Below, piece after piece: positions 44,079-52,339 of a DNA stretch of 64,000 nt. Both the position numbers and the translations under genes were made by a program. The notes beneath the pieces are model-generated. The model did no database searches. It was not told the origin of the DNA and saw only the letters and a program-made list of their open reading frames with translations. The number at the start of each line of letters is the position of its first letter. Position 1 is the first letter of the stretch. Source of the DNA: Planctomycetaceae bacterium (lineage in GTDB: Bacteria; Planctomycetota; Planctomycetia; Pirellulales; Pirellulaceae); contig JACKHM010000002.1 of the NCBI GenBank assembly GCA_020638995.1, positions 930,001 through 994,000 on the forward strand, given 5' to 3'.

Positions 44079-45161
44079 TTACTTCGTTAAATTCTCGGTT
44101 GTGTACAGCTCCGGCAACGCACCCGATCGCTTCTCGCCGGCTGCATCAACGAAGTGTGTTCCGGTCAAACGCTCGTTAAGATGCGTGCCAGCCAGTTCGT
44201 AGATCGAAGTCGGTAGTCCGACATAACCAACCTGAACGGCCAATTCGGCTGCGTGTTCGAGGTAAAAGCTTGCAAACTTCTTCATCTCGGGACGCTTTAG
44301 CGACGCAATATTGACGTAGATGAACAGCGGACGACTGAATGGAGCATATACGCCACTTTCGATTGTGTCCGGGCTGGGCAAAACGGCTTCGCCAGTAGCG
44401 GGATTTACGATCGGAACTGCCTTTAACGACCCCGCATTCTCAAAGTAGTACGCGGCACCAAAGAAACCGATGGCGTTCTTTTCGCCGCTGACCCCAGTGA
44501 CTAATACGTTGTCATCTTCGCTGACCGACATGTCACTACGAAGCGAGCTGTCTTCGTCTGCCACAACTTCCTTGAAGTAGTCGAAGGTTCCGGAGTCGGT
44601 ACCCGGTGCGTAAATCTTGATCGCCTCTGCGGGCCACTCGGGATTCACGTCACTCCAATTCTTGGCTGCCCCTTTTTCACCAAAGATCTTTTTTAACTGT
44701 TCAACCGAAAGCTGGTTGACCCAAGTGTTCGCTGGGTTAACGACAATCGTGAGTCCGTCATACGCCACCGGGATCTCGACGAACTCGACACCGCTTTCCT
44801 TGCACTGATCGAATTCAGCCTTCTTGATTGGTCGCGACGCGTCAGAGATATCCGTCTCGCCTTTGGTAAATACTTTAAACCCTCCTCCAGTTCCAGAAGT
44901 GCCAACGGTGACGTTGACTTTGGGGAACTCTTTCTTAAATCTATTCGCCGCGGCTTCGCTAATGGGATAGACCGTACTCGACCCGTCGATTCGAATCTGC
45001 CCCGTGAGTTCAGACACACCGCTCTCTTCAATCGAGTCAGAACTTGACGTCGTGTTTAGCTCCGACAGATCGGAAATCTCTGTGACGTCCGATGACCCTG
45101 CACATCCCGTCCCGAAAGCAACCATTACCGCTATCAGCCACCAACTCCATCGCGACTTCAT
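44079..45161 (-). CDS. pstS: Phosphate-binding lipoprotein PstS
   Basis: 360 residues with lipobox FGTGC (lipid Cys20), then a Ser/Glu/Asp-rich linker. The phosphate-binding residues are in IDGSSTVYPISEA, GTSGTGGGF and DISDASRPIKKAE, all typical of PstS. It captures phosphate outside the inner membrane and hands it to PstCAB. First gene of the operon; a GGAG ribosome site is eight bases before the ATG, and a PHO-box-like repeat lies at 45255-45272. Confidence 0.95.
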   Translation of the reverse strand: MKSRWSWWLIAVMVAFGTGCAGSSDVTEISDLSELNTTSSSDSIEESGVSELTGQIRIDGSSTVYPISEAAANRFKKEFPKVNVTVGTSGTGGGFKVFTKGETDISDASRPIKKAEFDQCKESGVEFVEIPVAYDGLTIVVNPANTWVNQLSVEQLKKIFGEKGAAKNWSDVNPEWPAEAIKIYAPGTDSGTFDYFKEVVADEDSSLRSDMSVSEDDNVLVTGVSGEKNAIGFFGAAYYFENAGSLKAVPIVNPATGEAVLPSPDTIESGVYAPFSRPLFIYVNIASLKRPEMKKFASFYLEHAAELAVQVGYVGLPTSIYELAGTHLNERLTGTHFVDAAGEKRSGALPELYTTENLTK

Positions 45162-45254
45162 CGATTTGTCTCCAGAAATTTCACCGTTTCGCCCGCCTCA
45201 GAGTAGACCACGAGCCAGTTAATGCGCACTCAATTGCTGCAGCCTAGGCGTCTA

Positions 45255-45272
45255 ATGTGAAGAAAATGTGAA
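45255..45272 (-). promoter_or_regulatory. PHO-box-like direct repeat upstream of pstS
   Basis: On the minus strand, TTCACAT is repeated after 4 bp (11-bp period): TTCACAT TTTC TTCACAT, the spacing of PhoB/PhoP sites (7-bp repeats plus 4-bp spacer). It is about 95 bp before the pstS start. The repeat sequence differs from the Escherichia coli CTGTCAT and is closer to the TTAACA/TTCACA type. phoB is the last gene of this operon, so self-control is likely. Confidence 0.65.
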
Positions 45273-45470
45273 TAATTCGTTAATTGTGTTAATTCGGCGT
45301 TTGAATGTTCGCGGCAGGTTTCTAAGGCATTTCGCCACAACAAGATAGCGTCAAAAAACTCGTCACTGGTTTATTTGGGATTACTGATTTCACAGCTCAC
45401 ATCTGACGAATCAGCTGCTCAGACAACTAAAAGCACCCGAGCTAATACGTAAATCGCTGATTTCGTTTTC

Positions 45471-45500
45471 TTGGATGGAATTTGGAAATTCGCGTACAAT
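45471..45500 (+). promoter_or_regulatory. Sigma-70-type promoter
   Basis: TTGGAT (45471-45476) and TACAAT (45495-45500), 18 bp apart, with a start expected near 45507. It reads to the secretin-motif gene at 45539. Confidence 0.45.
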
Positions 45501-45538
45501 CCGGGCATGGCGTTTTCCGTGTCAGTGGATCTGAACAA

Positions 45539-46234
45539 ATGAACCATAAACTTTTCTCGATATTGTCGGGCTTTTGCATCCTCAGCACTGCAATAGGGCA
45601 CGCGCAAGTAGTGCAGCTGCCCACCTACCGCGTATTTTCAGTCGGCACTACGGTGTCCGTGCCCGATGGCGGGGCAGCCTATTTGGGCGGCGTGACTCGA
45701 GGAAGTTGGAGCAGCAGTTCACGTGGTGTGCCTGGGCTGAGTCAAGTGCCGGGTTTGAATCGACTGTTCACAAATCGAACGAGTGCATCAAGCATAAGTT
45801 CGTCGCACGCCTACGCGACAGCGACCATCATCGATCATGCCGAGATCGACCGCGTCTTACTCGCCGAAGCGGCAACTCGACGCGGCGAGTCCACAGGTCC
45901 GAGCCAAACGGATCGGCGCGCCGCCTATCTTTCAGAGTTCGTCGCTCGCCGTCCCGAGCTATCAGTTTCCCCTCCGCCGATCACCGGCAGCGTCGAGTCG
46001 GTCGACGTGGCGGCAAGGACGATGGATGCGTGCACCAAATACGAAGCGGAAATGGCCGTCCACTTGCAACGCGCTCAGGCCGCCGAGGCTGCGGGACACT
46101 TGGGCTCAGCAAGGTGCAACTACAAAGTGCTGCTCCGACGTGGCAGCGACCAGCAAAAGCAACTTGCGGCACTTCGCCTGACGGCGATGGAAACTTCGAC
46201 GCCTCGCGACAAACTGGCCATTCGCGGGCATTGA
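45539..46234 (+). CDS. Small exported protein with secretin-gate-like motif
   Basis: 231 residues from ATG 45539 (MNHKLFSIL...), with a signal peptide ending around IGHAQ. Near residues 40-75 it contains a segment shaped like the secretin family gate: VGTTVSVPDGGAAYLGGV, then PGLSQVPGLNRLF, which mirrors the VPxLGxIPxLGxLF end of the PilQ/GspD barrel domain. It is far too short to be a secretin barrel. The C-terminal half is helical (AEMAVHLQRAQAAEAAGHLGSARCNYKVLL, TPR-like). It could be a truncated secretin-derived protein or a planctomycete family of its own; a promoter is visible just upstream. Confidence 0.65.
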   Translation: MNHKLFSILSGFCILSTAIGHAQVVQLPTYRVFSVGTTVSVPDGGAAYLGGVTRGSWSSSSRGVPGLSQVPGLNRLFTNRTSASSISSSHAYATATIIDHAEIDRVLLAEAATRRGESTGPSQTDRRAAYLSEFVARRPELSVSPPPITGSVESVDVAARTMDACTKYEAEMAVHLQRAQAAEAAGHLGSARCNYKVLLRRGSDQQKQLAALRLTAMETSTPRDKLAIRGH

Positions 46235-46386
46235 ACCATCTCGCTCGGCTTTTCGTTACTTCGACCTGTTCTGATCGACGACCGCTCCAAGTACAATGAG
46301 GCGTCGAAATGGCGCATTCGGAACGAGTTGTTGTTGCTGATAGCGCTCCCGCCCAACATGAACCACACACTCATCAGGAACGCGCC

Positions 46387-47343
46387 ATGTCTCTTGCATT
46401 CGACCGTCGACAACTGCTTGCCCTCGGCGGTGCCGGAATTACGGGATCTCTCGTCGGGAAGACAACTTCGCCGGCTTACGGCGCGGACAACAAGCCTGGT
46501 CAGTTCGGCTACTGTCTTAATATGAGTACCATCCGAGGAGCCGACGGCAAGCCGCTGCCCATCACCGAGCAGATTGATATCGCGGCTCAGGCAGGGTACG
46601 ACGCGATCGAGCCATGGACACGCGAACTACAGGAGTACAAAGATAGCGGCGGCAACATGCGAGATTTGCGAAAGCGAATCGACGATGCAGGAGTGACCGT
46701 AGAAAGCGCGATCGGCTTCGCGACCTGGATCGTCGACGATGAAGTAAAGCGGGCCGAGGGGTATGAAACCGCAAAGCGTGATATGGAATTGCTGCTGGAA
46801 ATTGGTGGTAAACGTTTGGCCGCACCACCCGTCGGCGCCACAAAACAGACGGACTTGAATTTGCTCGCTGCCGCAGAGCGATATCGAGAACTCTTGGAAA
46901 TCGGAGACGCAATCGGTGTCGTCCCGGAATTGGAACTGTGGGGTTTTTCGAGTTCGATGAGTCGGCTCGGCGAGTTGATGTTCGTGGCCGTCGAGAGTGG
47001 GCATCCCTCGGCTTGCGTCTTACCGGACGTCTATCACATCTACAAAGGCGGTTCCGATTTCGCCGGTCTGGGTTTAATCAACGGTGCCGCGATCCATGTT
47101 TTCCACATGAACGACTATCCCGCCGATCCCCCGCGAGACAGAATCGGGGACGCCGATCGAGTTTATCCCGGGGATGGCGTCGCGCCTTTGGGCGACATCT
47201 TGCGCATGCTACGTGATACGGGCTCTCACTGTATGCTGTCGTTAGAACTCTTCAATCGCGAATACTGGAAACAAGATCCCAAACAAGTCGCGGCAATCGG
47301 TCTCGCCAAAATGCGGGCAGCGGTCGAAGCTGCATTCGCCTAG
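46387..47343 (+). CDS. Exported sugar-phosphate isomerase/epimerase-like TIM barrel
   Basis: 318 residues from ATG 46387, with AGGA seven bases upstream; the open frame extends further but without a ribosome site. The leader FDRRQLLALGGAG has the twin-arginine pattern, so a folded, periplasmic enzyme is likely. The body is the AP-endonuclease-2/hydroxypyruvate-isomerase type barrel: GYDAIEPW, VVPELELWGF (metal Glu), VLPDVYHIYKGG (metal His and Asp), IHVFHMNDYP, and LSLELFN (metal Glu). The reaction is unknown. The next gene begins 11 bp later. Confidence 0.85.
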   Translation: MSLAFDRRQLLALGGAGITGSLVGKTTSPAYGADNKPGQFGYCLNMSTIRGADGKPLPITEQIDIAAQAGYDAIEPWTRELQEYKDSGGNMRDLRKRIDDAGVTVESAIGFATWIVDDEVKRAEGYETAKRDMELLLEIGGKRLAAPPVGATKQTDLNLLAAAERYRELLEIGDAIGVVPELELWGFSSSMSRLGELMFVAVESGHPSACVLPDVYHIYKGGSDFAGLGLINGAAIHVFHMNDYPADPPRDRIGDADRVYPGDGVAPLGDILRMLRDTGSHCMLSLELFNREYWKQDPKQVAAIGLAKMRAAVEAAFA

Positions 47344-47353
47344 CATTTCTCCA

Positions 47354-47548
47354 ATGACCGGTACTCAACAAATCGTCTGTCTGTGCGGTGGAAAGTTATC
47401 GCGTCCCTTGCCGCATACTTGCCCACACTGCGGTGCCGTCATTAGTTCAGTGAGGCGACGAATGCTTCCGCTCGCTCTACAGCTAGCGATCGTGATTTTG
47501 GCATTTTTCGCTCTGATCGCCTATTTGGCACTTTTGCTGCGCCAGTAG
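47354..47548 (+). CDS. Small zinc-ribbon membrane protein
   Basis: 64 residues, 11 bp after the isomerase-like gene. It has CLCGG and CPHCG in the N-terminal half (four Cys, zinc-ribbon-like), a basic RRR, and a single hydrophobic helix (LPLALQLAIVILAFFALIAYLALLLR) at the C-terminus. It is short and has no obvious ribosome site, but the order of features looks real. Function unknown. Confidence 0.55.
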   Translation: MTGTQQIVCLCGGKLSRPLPHTCPHCGAVISSVRRRMLPLALQLAIVILAFFALIAYLALLLRQ

Positions 47549-47551
47549 TCG

Positions 47552-48910
47552 TCATCGCGATTGGCCATCCATCAACACTCTTCGAACGTCATCCCCGGTG
47601 ACGATGCCGTCGGTCAACAACGGGGCGAAGACTGCGACAGGCGCAAAGTTATTCGAGTTGATTCCCATCTCGATTAGATCGCTTCCGGAAAGTGTTGGCC
47701 GCCCCGCACGTTGTACTAGCGGGATGTTAATTGGGCCGATGCCGTCATAGGACCGGTAAATTACTTCGGTACATACCAGCCGATCGGCCCGGCGAAAATC
47801 AAAGTCAAAATCGTAGGCTTTACCTTCATGAGCCATACAGCGACCGAGCGCTTTCGCAAGATCCTCACGACGGATCATGGGCCGCAACACCACCACCGAG
47901 TCGGAAGCGAACGGAGATTTCAAGGTCCGCAGATTGACACCATCACGCATCGCTTCGAGAACGTGACCCTCAGAATTTGAACTGGGATCGAGAAGTCGGG
48001 CCCACCGCGGTCTCACGTATTCGTGTTCGTGAATTCCTAGACCGGCAAGGGACTCGGCGTCACCGAGATAGAGTGCAGCATGTGGCCAATAGCCGGGGAG
48101 GAAGTAATTCGTTAACGCGTACTCCTTACGAACAACCAAAACATCACCTGGTTGTAAGAGCTCTCGCATCCCAGCAGCGACAGTCGTGGGTAAGCCAGGG
48201 CGATGTCCCAGACGCAAGTATTTGTCTGCCGCTAAGCTGCCGGCCAGTTTTTGGATTCCATAGAGGGCCTGACCGATCACCGTCCTACCAAATTGCCGGA
48301 GCATTTGGTCTGCTCGAGTACGAAGTTTTGCCCTCGCAAACTGTGCAATCGAAACGTCTAAGCGATGCTTCAATTCATCAATGCAAGCCAGCAACGAAGC
48401 ATAGTCCGAATTGGTTCCGATCTCTCGGAGTTCGTCTTCGTGCTCATTGAAATAATCAATAGCGTGATACAGATGCCAGCCATGGCGAGTGCTCACAAGT
48501 GATCGCTGGACAACATCATAGACGCCTCCCGGAACACCAAACTCCGGGGCTGGCTCGTTAAACTTCCTTCGCACAATCGGGCGTTCGTTGGCGACTTCGC
48601 GGAGGAACCTCGCTGCATCCACCAAGAGCAGCGCCGATGCGAACGCGATTAAAAATGCCTCGCGGCGACTTTCGTCATCCAGAGTCTCGTCATCGTGGAA
48701 TGTGGTGATTAGCTCAAACAGCGCATTTCGAGCGTGCCAGTAAGAGACCAAAATCGGTCGCGCGTCGTCTTCCTCGACGGTTGTGAAGTAGCCCCGCTCT
48801 TGAGGTGTAATCCGCTCGGCGATCGCCGCTGCCCGCAGTTTTAATTCGCGGAAGTACTCCGCCATTTGAACGACCGTACGTAAGCCAGACTCTAGATCTT
48901 CTGCCTTCAC
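47552..48910 (-). CDS. Permuted papain-like (YiiX/YebB-type) hydrolase with helical N-domain
   Basis: 452 residues. About 240 residues of helical sequence come first (RNALFELITTFHDDETLDDESRREAFLIAFASALLLVD). Then the permuted papain-like core: LLQPGDVLVVRKEYALTNYFLPGYWPHAALYLG with likely catalytic His277, and RRADRLVCTEVIYRSY with likely catalytic Cys380. No signal peptide, so perhaps cytoplasmic. This is the third papain-like protein of the window and a distant relative of the lipoprotein at 527-1435. It is the last gene of the minus-strand operon from hisF, 31 bp after the DUF4190-like gene, and ends 3 bp from the convergent small membrane gene. Confidence 0.82.
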   Translation of the reverse strand: MKAEDLESGLRTVVQMAEYFRELKLRAAAIAERITPQERGYFTTVEEDDARPILVSYWHARNALFELITTFHDDETLDDESRREAFLIAFASALLLVDAARFLREVANERPIVRRKFNEPAPEFGVPGGVYDVVQRSLVSTRHGWHLYHAIDYFNEHEDELREIGTNSDYASLLACIDELKHRLDVSIAQFARAKLRTRADQMLRQFGRTVIGQALYGIQKLAGSLAADKYLRLGHRPGLPTTVAAGMRELLQPGDVLVVRKEYALTNYFLPGYWPHAALYLGDAESLAGLGIHEHEYVRPRWARLLDPSSNSEGHVLEAMRDGVNLRTLKSPFASDSVVVLRPMIRREDLAKALGRCMAHEGKAYDFDFDFRRADRLVCTEVIYRSYDGIGPINIPLVQRAGRPTLSGSDLIEMGINSNNFAPVAVFAPLLTDGIVTGDDVRRVLMDGQSR

Positions 48911-48941
48911 GCGGGGCCTTTCTGCAGATCGGATAGTGAGC

Positions 48942-49706
48942 TCAATCCAGGATTTTTAACGCAGCGACACTCCAGTTCGTAATCTTTGCATCACCCTTTC
49001 GCGTCGCTTGAACCGTGAAATCAAAACCGTCGGATGCCCCACTTGCGGGTCGCGTTGCACGGTAACGCTGCGTGATTTTAATACCGTTGTAGTCCTTCGA
49101 GGTGACGACATTTCCGAGGTGTATGATCTGCGACTCTTCGCCGAACTCCAGAAGTTTCGCGACAACAGGTTGCGCGGTAAATTGCTGCAGTGCTTCAAGC
49201 GGGGAAGGCCTGCCTCCCATCATCGAACCCGAATCCGAATCATTGGATTCGTCGCCCGAGTAGTGGTCGTTCAGATTGGCCGGCCCCTCTAAGCGATCAG
49301 ACACATCCAGCGAAAGCTGGTGAGCCTCTTGAATTCTGCCTTGTTGAAGAAGAGAAATCCAAGCTCTAACCTTTGCTTCCGCTTCTCGGTTCAGCGCAGA
49401 CTCGCGAGATAGAATGTGCGCCGGCGCATAGACTCCCACGAACGACGCAAAACACAAGGCCGCAATTGCCGCGTTCCTACCGGTATATCGGGTTTGGTTA
49501 GTCGTTAGTCGGAGAATGGTACAAACTGCGAGGACGATCGTAATCACGGGAATCACCCAGAGCAGCGGATGGACGATCGCCAGCAGTGAGGCAAGTGCCG
49601 CAACGCAAGTAACAACGGCGAGCGGACTGAGTGGGCGATAGCCGGCCAGTTCAGGCATTTCCTCACCGCCCGAAAAGCGGGGTGACATGCGATCCGAATC
49701 CGACAT
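48942..49706 (-). CDS. DUF4190-like membrane protein with soluble C-domain
   Basis: 254 residues. Hydrophobic segments at about 29-50 (AVVTCVAALASLLAIVHPLLWVIPVITIVLAV) and 78-100 (NAAIAALCFASFVGVYAPAHIL) resemble the DUF4190 helix pair. The rest is a soluble domain with a Asp/Ser-rich spacer (DESNDSDSGSMMGG), then a beta-rich end (GFDFTVQATRKGDAKITNWSVAALKILD) similar to proteins that fold an NTF2-like module after a helix pair. Function unknown. It follows the degenerate ATPase by 18 bp in the hisF-pilT operon. Confidence 0.65.
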   Translation of the reverse strand: MSDSDRMSPRFSGGEEMPELAGYRPLSPLAVVTCVAALASLLAIVHPLLWVIPVITIVLAVCTILRLTTNQTRYTGRNAAIAALCFASFVGVYAPAHILSRESALNREAEAKVRAWISLLQQGRIQEAHQLSLDVSDRLEGPANLNDHYSGDESNDSDSGSMMGGRPSPLEALQQFTAQPVVAKLLEFGEESQIIHLGNVVTSKDYNGIKITQRYRATRPASGASDGFDFTVQATRKGDAKITNWSVAALKILD

Positions 49707-49724
49707 AAGCGTTCGCCTTCCAAC

Positions 49725-51059
49725 CTACTGCTTCAAGACACGTTGCAATTCATTAATCGAGGTCACCCCCTGGGCGACTTGGAGAATCCCCTCTTCCTGA
49801 ATCGTCCGGTGACCTGAGGCCTTTGCTACGCGTTTAATCGCTTCGAGGTTCGGCTGTGGCGTAAGCGCAGATCGGATTTGGTCGTCGATAACAAGTAACT
49901 CGAACAAACCTGTCCGGCCATAGTATCCAATTCCGCCACATTTCTGGCAAATCGGTGGCACAATTGGATTGCCCTTCTCATCGACTAATTGCTCTGGTGG
50001 CGGTGGCTTGTATTCCTGATACAAGACTTGAACACGCCCAGCCGGAATGCCGAGCTTCTGAAGCAACTGAGGAGGGGGCTGAAAAGGTTGCTTGCATTGA
50101 TCACAGAGCCGGCGAATGAGGCGAACATTGACAACGGCAGTGACAGCCTTGGCCAGTTCATCGACCGGGCCTTTGTAAGCAAAGACTTTGACAAGCGCCT
50201 CGGCCGCTTCTTTGGCATAAACCTTGGTGAATGCCATCTTACTGAACTTGTTAATCTGTTCGCACAGAATCTTGACGGTCTCCGCATTCGTCAGTTCGGG
50301 GACAACAAGGACATCGGGTTCCTTCAAAATCATCTGCGGCAACAGATCGGCAGGCGACTGACCGGCCGCACGATCGTAATACTTTGCTCCCACATTGATG
50401 ATTTCGTCTTCTTTGTTGTCCTTATCTTCAGTCGAGACAAAATCTCGCATCAAGCGGTCCGCGGTCTCCAGTGTCAAGTTCCAGGTCGTCGATAGGCCAC
50501 CGCCCGGTGGTGCCGAGACAACAATGAATCCGTTATCTGCGTCGAGTTGCTCCTTCAGCCGCTGACGCATTTTATCCCGCATGCCGAGATCTTCGATGCG
50601 TGTGAACTTTGGCTTCTTGGGTTTGAACGTAATAACAACGCGTTCGCCTGTCTTAACACCCTGGCTCACAAAGCTCGCAACATACTTGCCGCCACTGAAT
50701 TCGACGCCGAATTTGCCTTCTTGTTTCGAGCGACGATCCTGAACATTGAGGTTGGCAATCTTCTTGTAGACGGCCAAAGCGGCATCACCACTTTGACGAT
50801 CCAGCGGATCCCCATTCATCCACACGCCATCAATCTCGAATCGGATTGCAACGCCTTGTGCCGAGTAATCCAACATCACTCGTTCGCCGCGGCGGCTCAA
50901 GCAATGCGCCAGCAAGCCATTCGCGATGGGAAACGCCGGTGACTGCTTGGCGGCCAGCAAGTTCGCTTGATCCTGCTGTTTGTCGGGAGCGCCCATCGGG
51001 ACGAGCGTTACCGGTGGAAGCTGAGGCTCGGCAGGTTGTTCTTCCGGCTTCTTGGCCAT
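49725..51059 (-). CDS. GspE/PilB-family ATPase homologue with degenerate Walker motifs
   Basis: 444 residues recognisable as a secretion ATPase by the core order and the four Cys of the zinc site (C319, C322, C371, C374; RRLCDQC and PPICQKC) plus the C-terminal GRTGLFELLVIDDQIR...TIQEEGILQVAQGVTSINELQRV. Yet Walker A reads APPGGGLSTT at 183-192, with Leu189 where the essential Lys should be, and Walker B reads EPDVLVVPELT, not DPDVIMVGEIRD. It therefore probably cannot hydrolyse ATP in the usual way. It lies 44 bp after pilT and may regulate or cap a hexamer with an active partner. A sequencing error cannot explain several separate changes. Confidence 0.8.
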   Translation of the reverse strand: MAKKPEEQPAEPQLPPVTLVPMGAPDKQQDQANLLAAKQSPAFPIANGLLAHCLSRRGERVMLDYSAQGVAIRFEIDGVWMNGDPLDRQSGDAALAVYKKIANLNVQDRRSKQEGKFGVEFSGGKYVASFVSQGVKTGERVVITFKPKKPKFTRIEDLGMRDKMRQRLKEQLDADNGFIVVSAPPGGGLSTTWNLTLETADRLMRDFVSTEDKDNKEDEIINVGAKYYDRAAGQSPADLLPQMILKEPDVLVVPELTNAETVKILCEQINKFSKMAFTKVYAKEAAEALVKVFAYKGPVDELAKAVTAVVNVRLIRRLCDQCKQPFQPPPQLLQKLGIPAGRVQVLYQEYKPPPPEQLVDEKGNPIVPPICQKCGGIGYYGRTGLFELLVIDDQIRSALTPQPNLEAIKRVAKASGHRTIQEEGILQVAQGVTSINELQRVLKQ

Positions 51060-51103
51060 GTCTATGTTTCAGCTTTCTAAGGAAATCACTGAGTGAATCG
51101 AAA

Positions 51104-52294
51104 CTAGAGAATACCAGGTGCGCGAACGTCGATACCCTTGAGTGCCATTTTCAAAGCATCGAGATTCGGGGCAACCGCGAATGCGGTCGGGCGGTCGATC
51201 AAATCGTCGTCAATCAACTTCTTTAACGCCATCGTAAAGTCTTGCATGCCTTCCTCAGCACCAATACGAATAGCATCGGGCAGCTTATGATCGTCGCCCG
51301 CCAAAATCAACTTTCGGACGGTGGCATTAAACAACATGATCTCGTTCAGCGGCACACGCGAGACGCCGGGCTTGATTGACTTTAGAAGTTTCTGAGCGAT
51401 GATGGCCTTCATGTTACTCGCCATCGCCGCACGCAAAGCACCGTGCATTTCCTCGGGGAACAAGTCGAGAATACGGCCAATCGTCGTAGCGGCTGTCGCG
51501 GCGTGAATCGTCCCGTAGACAAAGTGGCCCGTCTCGGCAGCGTGAATCGCCGTCATAAACGTCTCTTCGTCACGCATTTCACCCACGAGCATAATGTCGG
51601 GGTCTTGCCGCACGGCATGCTTCATCGCAATCTCGAAGTCCTTGACGTCGATACCAATTTCCCGTTGGTTGATGAGCGCCTTGTCTTCGGTGTAAACGAA
51701 TTCGATCGGATCTTCCAGAGTCAGAATATGCTTGCGATAAATCGAGTTCGTGTAATTCAGCATCGAGGCGATCGTGGTCGACTTGCCAGACCCCGTAACT
51801 CCGGCTAACAAGATCATTCCCATGTCGAAATGGCAGAGCGACTCCATAACTTCCGGCAGATATAGCCCTTTGAAGTCGGGGATAAACTGATTGACACGAC
51901 GCGCGACCAATCCAATATTCCCCATCTGCTGCAACATGTTCACGCGGAACCGCCAAGTCACGCCGTCCACATCAACGGTATACGAAAAGTCGGCACCGCC
52001 TTCGTAGTCAAAGATGGCACGCGTGCGATCATCCATCATCGGCAACAGCAGGCCGAGCATCTCTTCCGCATCGATCGGCCCGCGGTTGAGTGCCTTCAAT
52101 TCGCCGCGTTCGCGAATTAAAGGTGGCTTGCCTACTTTTAGGTGAAGGTCGCTACCCTCGATTTTGACGAGCGCGCGGAACAGTTTGTTAACCGGAATGT
52201 CCTCTTTCTTTTTACTGAATCGTTTAGCAAAGTCGGCTGCATCCAGAGGAGCCGCCGCGGGCCCGTCAGATGGTGTTTTCTCGCCGTGTCCCAT
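51104..52294 (-). CDS. pilT: Type IV pilus retraction ATPase PilT
   Basis: 396 residues with intact motifs: Walker A GVTGSGKST (K171), Asp box LEDPIEF, Walker B DPDIMLVGEMRDEET, His box TGHFVYGTIHA. GSDLHLKVGKPPLIRERGEL at the start and AAETGHF fit PilT/PilU. Retraction motors depolymerise pili. GAGGTG precedes the ATG by five bases. It is 45 bp after hisF on the same strand and followed by the degenerate GspE-like gene. A short N-terminal extension rich in Ala/Lys is not part of the ATPase. Confidence 0.94.
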   Translation of the reverse strand: MGHGEKTPSDGPAAAPLDAADFAKRFSKKKEDIPVNKLFRALVKIEGSDLHLKVGKPPLIRERGELKALNRGPIDAEEMLGLLLPMMDDRTRAIFDYEGGADFSYTVDVDGVTWRFRVNMLQQMGNIGLVARRVNQFIPDFKGLYLPEVMESLCHFDMGMILLAGVTGSGKSTTIASMLNYTNSIYRKHILTLEDPIEFVYTEDKALINQREIGIDVKDFEIAMKHAVRQDPDIMLVGEMRDEETFMTAIHAAETGHFVYGTIHAATAATTIGRILDLFPEEMHGALRAAMASNMKAIIAQKLLKSIKPGVSRVPLNEIMLFNATVRKLILAGDDHKLPDAIRIGAEEGMQDFTMALKKLIDDDLIDRPTAFAVAPNLDALKMALKGIDVRAPGIL

Positions 52295-52339
52295 CGTGTC
52301 ACCTCATTGCGTCTTGTGTTTGGCGATTACCAGCGGATA

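Larger units (their letters stand above)
45162..45538. other. Divergent promoter region, pstS versus secretin-motif gene
   Basis: 377 bp, AT-richer than its surroundings. It holds a PHO-box-like repeat for pstS (45255-45272) and a sigma-70-type promoter for the rightward gene (45471-45500). No gene was found. Confidence 0.55.

Noticed and set aside
45245..45255. 11-bp match to the reverse complement of 37901-37911, next to the glpK palindrome
   Set aside because: Many such matches are expected by chance in 64 kb; it has no structural context.
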